Positions 1 to 7,185 of a DNA stretch of 64,000 nucleotides are shown here, piece after piece. The notes beneath the pieces are model-generated. The model worked only from the letters and a program-made list of their open reading frames with translations. It did no database searches and was not told the DNA's origin. Numbering within the stretch: the stretch's first letter is position 1; every line of letters starts with the position of its first letter. This DNA comes from JAZSNA01 sp045536135 (lineage in GTDB: Bacteria; Pseudomonadota; Alphaproteobacteria; CAAHEQ01; UBA3637), in contig JAZSNA010000003.1 in assembly GCA_045536135.1 (NCBI GenBank), forward strand, positions 47,158 through 111,157, read 5' to 3'. The translations under genes and the position numbers were made by a program.

Positions 1-1369
1 CGCGATTTTTTACACGTAGGTTCTTTTCTACGGTTTCTACTGCTTGTATCAAACAGTTATTCTTCAACATTGAATACCCTTTATCTTGAGCATTTGTTAT
101 ACCAACATGTGCGGCAAGAGGATCTGGTGGAGTTACTCCCATTCTTTCATAATGTTGTGTAGAATATAAGCTGTCTGTAAAAATTTCATAGAACCCCTGA
201 TCTACAAGGTAATCATCAATTGCATCCTTGCGTTTTTCTGCTTCGGTTGCAGTCGTACCAATTGTCGCATTAGGTAATTCATTTGGTAGTGAATTATATC
301 CAATTGATTTTCCTAACTCTTCATATAAGTCAACAGGATATTCAACATCCCAGATACGATGCATTGGAACTTTAAATTGTAAAGAGCCATCATCCTGCAC
401 TGTAGCTTTAAAACCGTATCTGCTTAAGCGATCAATAATTTCCTCTTTTGATAACTCTCTATCTAAATATTCAGAAGCTCCAGCTGGAGTTAAAGAAAGC
501 GTTCTATTTGGTAGTGCAACTTTTTGATTAAATTGTGAAGGAACTACATTTTTCCATCCAATTTGATCATACAAAAGGGCAGCACGTTCAACAGAGCGTT
601 TAATAACGTCTAAATCTCCGCCACGCTCAAAACGTTGAGAAGCCAACGTTTGAATACCAAGCGCTTTACTTGCTTTTCTAATTCTGACCGGATCAAATAA
701 AGCGGCTTCAAAAATAACACGCTTTGTATTTTCATCAACAGAGGCAACATCACATCCCATAATACCTGCAAGTGTCAGAATTTTTTCATCATCAGCAATT
801 ACAATTATACCAGCAGGTAGCTCAATTTCACCTTTGCCAAATAACAAACTTGCCTTTTCACCTTGACGCGATTCACGAATATGAATTTTTCCTTTGATTT
901 TGTCTGCATCATATACGTGTGCTGGCTGTCCTAATTCCAAATTTACCACATTTGTTACATCAATGACAGGACATATTTCATTAACCCCACCAGTCTTTAA
1001 CATGTGGGAATATTCAGAACCTAAATTCTTAACATCGGCTGGATTATCATTACGAAATTCTGTTGCAGAGTACGCTATGCAACCATCGGTATCAATAGAA
1101 AACAAAGATGAATTATCGGTGTATGACATTTTTCCCATTGGAATTGGCTTCAAAGGAAAACCTGTTCGACCAGAAACTTCACGAGCAACACCCTCATAAC
1201 TGTGATGATCTCCTCGATTCGCTAAAAGTTCAAAGGTAATAAGATTATCATCACCTTCTTTATCAATTCTTTTGACTTCGAGACCAATATCCTCAAATAA
1301 TTCCTTGCTCTCGGCTAAGGAATCTGGTAAATCAATATACTTCTTTAATGTATTTAAACTTATTTTCAT
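1..1369 (-). CDS. pheT: Phenylalanyl-tRNA synthetase beta subunit, 3' end beyond the window
   Basis: About 456 codons are visible, reading off the left edge. PheT forms the alpha2-beta2 PheRS and carries the B3/B4 editing module. The B3/B4 region is recognisable (a GIMGC stretch, then LASQRFERGGD where the family has DASxRYERGxD), as is the start of the B5 domain. The ATG shares its A with the pheS stop (TAATG), so the two are translationally coupled. Oddity: after about 32 N-terminal residues ending IGLEV the protein goes straight to the ELLANRGD segment, whereas usual bacterial PheT has an EMAP-II/OB-fold tRNA-binding insert of roughly 100 residues in between. The insert seems absent rather than frameshifted, since the frame is open throughout. 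It may be a second, divergent PheRS. Confidence 0.93.
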   Translation of the reverse strand, partial: MKISLNTLKKYIDLPDSLAESKELFEDIGLEVKRIDKEGDDNLITFELLANRGDHHSYEGVAREVSGRTGFPLKPIPMGKMSYTDNSSLFSIDTDGCIAYSATEFRNDNPADVKNLGSEYSHMLKTGGVNEICPVIDVTNVVNLELGQPAHVYDADKIKGKIHIRESRQGEKASLLFGKGEIELPAGIIVIADDEKILTLAGIMGCDVASVDENTKRVIFEAALFDPVRIRKASKALGIQTLASQRFERGGDLDVIKRSVERAALLYDQIGWKNVVPSQFNQKVALPNRTLSLTPAGASEYLDRELSKEEIIDRLSRYGFKATVQDDGSLQFKVPMHRIWDVEYPVDLYEELGKSIGYNSLPNELPNATIGTTATEAEKRKDAIDDYLVDQGFYEIFTDSLYSTQHYERMGVTPPDPLAAHVGITNAQDKGYSMLKNNCLIQAVETVEKNLRVKNR

Positions 1370-2394
1370 TAGTCTCTACCTCTAATATTTTTGAACACCT
1401 GTAAATTCATACCATAAAGCTGACGCATATTCGCCTTATAGAATTGAGAAACCATTCTTGAAATACCAATTCCGAAAGCAAAACCGCTCACTTTTTCCGG
1501 ATCGTATCCTAGCCCCTTAAACACTTTAGGGTGTACCATTCCGGCTCCAACAACAGTCACCCAACCAGCACCATGACATGCTTGACAGCCTGCGCCACCG
1601 CAGTTTTTGCATGAAACATCAGCACCAATTGATGGTTCTGTATACGGATAAAATTTAGGCTTAAAACGCACTTTTCTGTCTTCTCCATAAATAGACTTCA
1701 AAAGGTATTCCAAAGTTCCTTTTAAGTGAGAAAGTTTCACCCCTTCACCAACCCACAATCCTTCATATTGATGGAAGCAAGCTAAATGAGTCGTATCTAC
1801 GGTCTCATTTCGATAAGTTCTTCCCGGTGATACAATTTTAATTGGTAGAGTTCCATTTTTATTTGCTTCTAAAATACGAGCCTGCACAGTTGTGGTATGT
1901 GAACGCATTAATAACCCACCATCTACCCAGAAAGTGTCTTGAGCATCACGAGCTGGATGGTGTTCAGGAACATTAAGTGTATCAAAATTATAATAAGCAC
2001 TTTCGACTTCTGGTCCATCGACCACTGAAAAACCTAAACGGCGTAATAATGATGTACACTTATGTTCTACCATTGTTAATGGGTGTAATGAACCAGGCTG
2101 TTGTCCGATTTCTGGAAGGGACAAATCCATGTGTTCACCGCTAATTCTATCTTGAATAATCTTTTCAACAACGCCTTTCTTAGCATCCTCCAATGCTTTT
2201 TCAACAGATGCACGCATAGCGTTCAATTGTTGGCCAAATTCTTGACGTTTTTCTGGAGGGATGTTTCTAATTTGATCAGCTTGTTGCTTAAGCAAACTCT
2301 TCTTACCTAGATACTTAGAACGAAGCATATCCACGTCTTGTACGGATTTAGCCTGTGCCACATCTTGTTGTAAAAGTTCTAAAATGTTTTCCAT
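1369..2394 (-). CDS. pheS: Phenylalanyl-tRNA synthetase alpha subunit
   Basis: This 341-residue protein charges tRNA-Phe together with PheT in the cytoplasm. The class II motif 2 region is clear (LMRSHTTTVQ, then PGRTYRNE and FHQYEGL), followed by YPYTEPS and GAGMVHP. A CxxC-CxxC knuckle (CKNC, CQAC) lies between the latter two, as in many low-GC bacterial PheS. The motif 3 region reads GFAFGIGISRM, so the usual E or D before the conserved Arg is Ser here. I chose the ATG at 2394 (MENILELL) because AGAGGTAG precedes it and the upstream in-frame ATG at 2463 overlaps the -35 element of the promoter. It overlaps pheT by one base. Confidence 0.95.
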   Translation of the reverse strand: MENILELLQQDVAQAKSVQDVDMLRSKYLGKKSLLKQQADQIRNIPPEKRQEFGQQLNAMRASVEKALEDAKKGVVEKIIQDRISGEHMDLSLPEIGQQPGSLHPLTMVEHKCTSLLRRLGFSVVDGPEVESAYYNFDTLNVPEHHPARDAQDTFWVDGGLLMRSHTTTVQARILEANKNGTLPIKIVSPGRTYRNETVDTTHLACFHQYEGLWVGEGVKLSHLKGTLEYLLKSIYGEDRKVRFKPKFYPYTEPSIGADVSCKNCGGAGCQACHGAGWVTVVGAGMVHPKVFKGLGYDPEKVSGFAFGIGISRMVSQFYKANMRQLYGMNLQVFKNIRGRD

Positions 2395-2434
2395 TTCTAC
2401 CTCTATAAGTTGCAACTTTTCTAATAACCTGGAC

Positions 2435-2463
2435 AGTTTATCATACGTCCATCCAAAAGTCAA
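2435..2463 (-). promoter_or_regulatory. Promoter of pheST
   Basis: On the minus strand there is TTGACT (2463-2458), a 17-base spacer, and TAAACT (2440-2435). It lies about 40 bases upstream of the pheS start. No phenylalanine-rich leader peptide or terminator hairpin was seen between promoter and start, unlike the enterobacterial pheST operon. Confidence 0.65.
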
Positions 2464-2477
2464 GTTTTATTTTTTTC

Positions 2478-2506
2478 TTGACAAACGATAACATTGTATG
2501 TTATTA
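2478..2506 (+). promoter_or_regulatory. Promoter of tRNA-Phe and probably the downstream operon
   Basis: TTGACA, a 17-base spacer and TTATTA lie 22 bases before the tRNA. It is divergent from the pheS promoter. Only 22 bases separate the tRNA 3' end from the next gene and there is no terminator between them, so the same transcript probably continues into the radical SAM genes. Confidence 0.7.
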
Positions 2507-2528
2507 TTCCGAATGAGTTCAACTGACT

Positions 2529-2604
2529 GCCCAGATAGCTCAGTTGGTAGAGCAAGGGACTGAAAATCCCTGTGTCGGCGGTCCGATTCCGTCTCTGGGC
2601 ACCA
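2529..2604 (+). tRNA. tRNA-Phe (GAA)
   Basis: This is a 76-base cloverleaf with encoded CCA. The acceptor stem is GCCCAGA/TCTGGGC, the D arm is GCTC/GAGC, and the anticodon stem AGGGA/TCCCT holds a loop with GAA. The T stem is GGCGG/CCGTC and contains one G-T pair. The T loop reads TCCGATT, so position 55, nearly always T (pseudouridine in RNA), is C. The other three tRNAs in this window keep TTC at positions 54-56. Confidence 0.95.
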
Positions 2605-2626
2605 TTTTTTTAGGAAGGGAAAAAAA

Positions 2627-3778
2627 ATGAAGAAAAAGTTCAACTTTGATATTTCTCCGAAGTTTATTGAGTACTTTAATAAGCGTGTTAAACAGGTTTT
2701 TTTCTACACAACCGAGGCTTGCCATTTGCGTTGTAAACAGTGTTTATATAAACCGAATTTATTTTTTCAAATGAAACAACGGAAAGAAATTCCTCTTAAT
2801 GAGATGATAAAACTGGCAGAAGATTTTCACAAGCTTGGCGCGATAAAGGCAACTATTATGGGTGGCGAACCATCTAAATATGGGGACCCTGAGCACCGTG
2901 ATTTATGTAAGTTTATCGCTGAGCTCAGAAAAATGGGCTACACGTACATACGAATGGATACAAATGGACAATTTGAAGATGATATGTTGGCTTTGGATGG
3001 TATGAAGAAACTTGATGAAGTGTCCTTCAGTATTGATGGTTACTCTCCAGAAACAAACGACATATTACGTGGAGAAGGAGCTTTTGAAAAATGTAGGGAT
3101 AATATTAAACGTGCCATTGAGCTAGGCTATACCGTGGATATTACTTCCTGTATTCACCCAGTTCTATTGAAGAAAGATAAAAAAGGACAGCTAAATATTG
3201 AGAAAATGATTTTATTCGCACAGGATTTAGGAGTTAGAAATATTAATTTCCATGTCTTGTTTAAACATGGTTTTCCTATGGATACTTGGACAGAAGATAC
3301 AGCCGTAACACCTGAAAAATGGATTGTTGCACGTGATATCCTGGCAGATGCAGTTACCAAAAACAAGTATAAGATCCATGTGCGAATTCCATATCACTTT
3401 ATTTCGCGAGAAGAATTCGATAAAAATCCAAAATATTACGGATATTGTCCTGCAAAATTAGGGGAAAGGTTGTTAGTACATCCAGACGGACAAATTAGAA
3501 TTTGTTCTGGGTTGATTAGTTCAAAATACTGTGTAGCCCACTACTTTGATGGAAAAATCATATGGGAAGAAGGGTATTTAAATGAATTGAATGATCATGA
3601 TTTAAATAACCCTACTCCTTGCACAAACCAAAGCAAAGGAATGCAGTGCGGCAATTATTGTCCTTTATGCTTTTCTTTCAAACCTTATCAAAAAGAGTAT
3701 GTTTGGAAAAACAAACTAAAGTGGGAAGAAACTAATGATCAGAAATGCAACATTTTCGATAACAAATCGATGCAATAG
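2627..3778 (+). CDS. Radical SAM/SPASM-type protein, first of a pair
   Basis: This 383-residue protein has a radical SAM CxxxCxxC cluster motif at Cys32, Cys36 and Cys39, a GGEP SAM-binding motif at residues 79-82, and a C-terminal Cys-rich region from about residue 275 (CPAK, RICSG, KYC, CTN, CGNYCPLC). The latter resembles a SPASM or twitch domain holding extra Fe-S clusters. Such enzymes use SAM-derived radicals and many act on peptides. The start has a good RBS (AGGAAGGG). It begins 22 bases after tRNA-Phe and overlaps a second radical SAM gene by 44 bases. The substrate is unknown. Confidence 0.88.
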   Translation: MKKKFNFDISPKFIEYFNKRVKQVFFYTTEACHLRCKQCLYKPNLFFQMKQRKEIPLNEMIKLAEDFHKLGAIKATIMGGEPSKYGDPEHRDLCKFIAELRKMGYTYIRMDTNGQFEDDMLALDGMKKLDEVSFSIDGYSPETNDILRGEGAFEKCRDNIKRAIELGYTVDITSCIHPVLLKKDKKGQLNIEKMILFAQDLGVRNINFHVLFKHGFPMDTWTEDTAVTPEKWIVARDILADAVTKNKYKIHVRIPYHFISREEFDKNPKYYGYCPAKLGERLLVHPDGQIRICSGLISSKYCVAHYFDGKIIWEEGYLNELNDHDLNNPTPCTNQSKGMQCGNYCPLCFSFKPYQKEYVWKNKLKWEETNDQKCNIFDNKSMQ

Positions 3779-4673
3779 TCGCTGTAAAATATGCAATATA
3801 TGGAAAACAACAGATTTTTCTGATGAGCTCTCATTGTCTCAAATCAAGAAATTAATTTCTAAACCTTATTTTAATGATCTTGATACGATTAGTATTACTG
3901 GAGGCGAACCTTTTTTAAGAAAAGATTTAACAGAGATTATTAAACTGGCTAAGAATATATTACCTAAACTTAAACGCATATTTTTAAATACAAACGCAAC
4001 GATTATTGAGCCAGTCCTCGATGTATGCAAATTATGCACTTCTCTCTTTTCAGAGACAATTTTGAGTATTTCTTTGGATGGGACTGAAACAGTTCATAAT
4101 AGCTTAAGGGGTATAAATAATTATAAAAATGTTTTACTGTTAATTGACAGAGCTTCTTCAATAAAAGGATTGAAGGTTTCGCTGTCCATGACAATTTCTA
4201 AAGGAAATTGTAGTTATGACGAACTTCAACATGTCCATAAATTAGCTCAGAAATACAATACAATGTTCAGTTTTAGGTTTGCAGATATGTCAAAGACATA
4301 TTATAAAAATGAAGATATAGATTTGTCTCTTTCTGAAGAGGAGAAGCATATTGTATCTAAATACATTAGTGAAAATGGTTTAGACAATGAGTTTCTTGCA
4401 GTATTAAAGGAATATATAGAGACAAAGAAAGTTCCATTTATAGTTGATGAGAACGGGTGCAATCATTGTCTTGCAGGGAAGGAGTTCATCTTCATTCACC
4501 CAAATGGATCTGTTTCCCCTTGTTTATATAGTTCACAAAAAATAAATATAGATTCAAAGCCGCCTCAAGAAGTCGAGCTCGGAAAATTTGAAAGATGTCC
4601 ATGTTGCACGGACTGTGCAATTTATCCAATTTTAGAATATAAAAAAAACTTAGAAAAGGAGCAAAAATGTTAA
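3735..4673 (+). CDS. Radical SAM/SPASM-type protein, second of a pair
   Basis: This 312-residue protein has the CxxxCxxC motif at Cys13, Cys17 and Cys20 and GGEP at residues 56-59. A C-terminal Cys-rich segment (CNHCLAGKE, then SPCLY, then CPCCTDC) looks like a short SPASM domain for auxiliary Fe-S clusters. It is not a simple duplicate of the preceding enzyme, as similarity is limited to the shared fold motifs. Its start lies inside the upstream gene and its stop overlaps the HD gene (ATGTTAA), so the three are tightly coupled. The substrate is unknown; a peptide or another operon-specific substrate is inference. Confidence 0.88.
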   Translation: MIRNATFSITNRCNSRCKICNIWKTTDFSDELSLSQIKKLISKPYFNDLDTISITGGEPFLRKDLTEIIKLAKNILPKLKRIFLNTNATIIEPVLDVCKLCTSLFSETILSISLDGTETVHNSLRGINNYKNVLLLIDRASSIKGLKVSLSMTISKGNCSYDELQHVHKLAQKYNTMFSFRFADMSKTYYKNEDIDLSLSEEEKHIVSKYISENGLDNEFLAVLKEYIETKKVPFIVDENGCNHCLAGKEFIFIHPNGSVSPCLYSSQKINIDSKPPQEVELGKFERCPCCTDCAIYPILEYKKNLEKEQKC

Positions 4674-5341
4674 ATAAAATAAAACAAATTCTATCGGAAA
4701 AACTAAAGTCCTCTTCGCATGATTTGACTCATACATATCGGGTTTACCGGAATTGTTTAAAAATCGCAGAAAGCGAGCCTGATATAACGGTTGATATGAA
4801 CGTATTAACGGTGGCGGCTTTATTACATGATATTGCTCGACCTGATGAAGATCTTCACCCTGAATTAAAAATTGATCACGCAATTTTAGGATCAGAAAAA
4901 GCCTATGAAATTTTGATTGGTTTGGGTGCTGAAGAAGCATTTTCAAAAAAAGTCTCTGACGCTATTAAAACACATCGTTTTAGAGGAGGATTAATACCAG
5001 AGTCGATTGAAGCAAAAATTTTATTTGACGCAGATAAGCTAGATATTATAGGAAACATTGGGATTGCTCGCTCTTACATGATCGCAGGAGAGCAAAAGCA
5101 AGATATTTACAATGATTGTGATATCAACGAGTATATTAAGTTAAATTTAGTTGGGGGTGTCGCCTCTGGTAAAATTATAGATCTAAAAAAACATACACCG
5201 AATATTGAATTTCTAACAAAGGACGTAAATATTCCTGATCGTATGTTCACTAAAACTGGACGATCCTTAGCGCAGAAGCGAATTGAACGTATGAAACAGT
5301 TTTTTGAAATCTTGAAGCAAGAAATTGATGGGAATGCATAA
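4667..5341 (+). CDS. HD-domain phosphohydrolase
   Basis: This 224-residue protein has the HD signature: SSSHDLTHT near residues 16-23, LLHDIARP with His54-Asp55, then KTHRF and DADKLD. These are the metal ligands of the single-domain HD family that includes YedJ-type proteins, which hydrolyse phosphomonoesters or nucleotides. The start has an AAAAGGAG ribosome site within the previous gene, with a 7-base overlap. The next gene begins 2 bases after its stop. Its role in this operon (removing a phosphate, or cleaving a nucleotide by-product) is inference. Confidence 0.85.
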   Translation: MLNKIKQILSEKLKSSSHDLTHTYRVYRNCLKIAESEPDITVDMNVLTVAALLHDIARPDEDLHPELKIDHAILGSEKAYEILIGLGAEEAFSKKVSDAIKTHRFRGGLIPESIEAKILFDADKLDIIGNIGIARSYMIAGEQKQDIYNDCDINEYIKLNLVGGVASGKIIDLKKHTPNIEFLTKDVNIPDRMFTKTGRSLAQKRIERMKQFFEILKQEIDGNA

Positions 5342-5343
5342 CA

Positions 5344-6291
5344 ATGGAATATACAAAAGAATTTAATGAGTTAAAAGGTAATTTTACGCAATTTATTACT
5401 CTTCAAAAGGGGTATAAATTAGAACCTACTTTACCATTAGATTCTAAGGTTGATCCGACTGTTTTTTTAATAGGATCTTGTACCAATGTCTTTAAACCGT
5501 ATTTCTTATCAAATAGGATTGAAGATTCAGGTCATGCTTTAGTCCAATCAGGTATTAACACTAAACAGCTTTCTATCACTGATATGAGTCAGCCACAACG
5601 CTTTTATTCAACATATACTATTCTTGGACTCTTACAAAGTGTTAAAAAGTTTTCAACAATATTGGATGACTCTTACGAGTTTATAACAAAAATTGCAGGG
5701 CTTGACCCTACCAAAATAAGTTTGAAAGTTAACCCGAAAGATACCGATTTTATTAGCTGTATTTCAAAAAAATACCCCTTTTTTATGGGGGACGAAAATT
5801 GTGGAAGACACCATTTTGGAAAATACAACGGAATTCCGATACAAGGACGCCACATTTCTTTTTACTATAATAATCAAAATATTGCAACGAGTTCTGTTTA
5901 TGAATATAACGGTGAAGCCTTAGGAGTGGAAACAACTACAACAGCACAAAGTTTAATTGCGGCAAGAAATGGATTCAAAAACACCATGGAAGCCTCTATT
6001 TTAAATGACAAGTATGTTGCAAAAACACCACAAGAATTTCATTATTATGACTGTGTTACAGCAATTGCAGAATTAGTACATTCAGGTATTCGTCCAAATT
6101 CTTCTCATGTACCTGGTCGCATATTAAAAAAGTACTTTTATAGGATTGCCACGTTGGAGAAAGAACTTGGTATATCCCCTTCATATACGAAAGAATTGGT
6201 AGATTTTTATATTGAAACATCTTATCCTCCAAAAATTGTTCAATCAAGGGCTATTCCTTCACAGGTTCGAGATACATGTCACCAAAGATAA
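5344..6291 (+). CDS. Alanyl-tRNA-synthetase-like protein (catalytic plus middle domain only)
   Basis: This 315-residue protein aligns by eye with the N-terminal half of AlaRS. Residues 14-55 (PLDSKVDPTVF, then TNVFKPYF) match the motif 1 region, which in AlaRS reads SLVPxxDPTLLFTNAGMxQFK. Residues 83-113 match the RHHTFFEMLGNFSFGDYF region, and residues 168-175 (GRHISFYY) the GPCTEIFYD region. Residues 236-290 match the tRNA-recognition domain (SGIRPNSSHVPGRILKK against the AlaRS DGVMPSNENRGYVLRR stretch). The motif 3 signature (GLERIAA in AlaRS) is replaced by TTAQSLIAA near residues 199-207, so its conserved Arg is gone. No editing or C-Ala domain follows. It is therefore probably a repurposed synthetase paralogue and not the housekeeping enzyme, which should be about 870 residues. 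Confidence 0.75.
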   Translation: MEYTKEFNELKGNFTQFITLQKGYKLEPTLPLDSKVDPTVFLIGSCTNVFKPYFLSNRIEDSGHALVQSGINTKQLSITDMSQPQRFYSTYTILGLLQSVKKFSTILDDSYEFITKIAGLDPTKISLKVNPKDTDFISCISKKYPFFMGDENCGRHHFGKYNGIPIQGRHISFYYNNQNIATSSVYEYNGEALGVETTTTAQSLIAARNGFKNTMEASILNDKYVAKTPQEFHYYDCVTAIAELVHSGIRPNSSHVPGRILKKYFYRIATLEKELGISPSYTKELVDFYIETSYPPKIVQSRAIPSQVRDTCHQR

Positions 6292-7172
6292 TTTCTGAAA
6301 TAAGAAAAGAACCATATTATAACGATCTTACATCACGTGGATATGAATATTTAGGATATGGCTATATGCATGTCATTTTTGAAAAAAGTGATGTAATTTA
6401 TAAAATCGTTCGTTCAAAATTTAAGAATTTTGATAGAAAATATGATTATGAATTCGAAAAAAATGTTTTGGATATGATGAGACTACATGGTTTTCCAACA
6501 CCTAACGTACTTAAAATCTATGAAAAAGGAGACTTCTTACCTGATTTTCTTGTTTTAGCAGAAGAAAAAATATCCGGAAGCGTTAAAAATGAAAAAACAC
6601 TGAAAATTGAAAATATTGAACAGATTATAGCCAGCCAAGAAAAAGCTCACGCAATAAAATTTCCCTTTTTTGGACAACTGTATGATAAAAATTTACAATT
6701 CGAAACATGGAATGAATATTTGCTATATCTTATAAAAAGGGCTGGTAAAGCCGCCTCAATTTTTAGTATAGAATTTGATGAAAATGCCATAAAGGATTAT
6801 TTTTCTAATTATTATACGTATACAAAGGAACCGTGTTTTTTAATACTAGATCCAAATGAAGAAAATTATATCTTTGATGATCATGATAAATTGTTAGGCA
6901 TTATAGATATAGATCATCCTATCTCTTTTGACCCGCTCTATGAGTGCGCTGTTTGTTTGTATGCAAAAAAATATATTTTTGATATGATGCGGATAATTAA
7001 ACCAAATTATTTTAATAATCATTTAGAAACAATAAAAAAATATGCTGTTATTCATTCCTTGGCCGATATTCTTTTTTTATATGATAAAGATAAAGAATAT
7101 TTTCATAATGAAATACAAACATGCGCAAAGAATGTAGTCAAGTTTCATAAATTCTTAAAGAGCTTTACATGA
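6276..7172 (+). CDS. Aminoglycoside-phosphotransferase/choline-kinase-like protein
   Basis: This 298-residue protein has the small-molecule kinase fold. An N-terminal lobe contains VIYKIVRSKF (candidate ATP-binding Lys). A catalytic-loop-like stretch LDPNEENYIF (Asp192, Asn197) is followed by LLGIIDIDHPISFDP (Asp211, Asp213), corresponding to the HxDxxxxN and IDxxx metal-binding motifs of the APH family. The usual catalytic-loop His is Leu here. It overlaps the AlaRS-like gene by 16 bases. Such kinases phosphorylate hydroxyls of small molecules or sugars; the target here is unknown. Confidence 0.7.
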   Translation: MSPKIISEIRKEPYYNDLTSRGYEYLGYGYMHVIFEKSDVIYKIVRSKFKNFDRKYDYEFEKNVLDMMRLHGFPTPNVLKIYEKGDFLPDFLVLAEEKISGSVKNEKTLKIENIEQIIASQEKAHAIKFPFFGQLYDKNLQFETWNEYLLYLIKRAGKAASIFSIEFDENAIKDYFSNYYTYTKEPCFLILDPNEENYIFDDHDKLLGIIDIDHPISFDPLYECAVCLYAKKYIFDMMRIIKPNYFNNHLETIKKYAVIHSLADILFLYDKDKEYFHNEIQTCAKNVVKFHKFLKSFT

Positions 7173-7185
7173 AGGGAAAAAGTTG

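Noticed and set aside
2395..2463. Longer N-terminus of pheS
   Set aside because: It would overlap the pheS promoter, and the extension does not resemble PheS.
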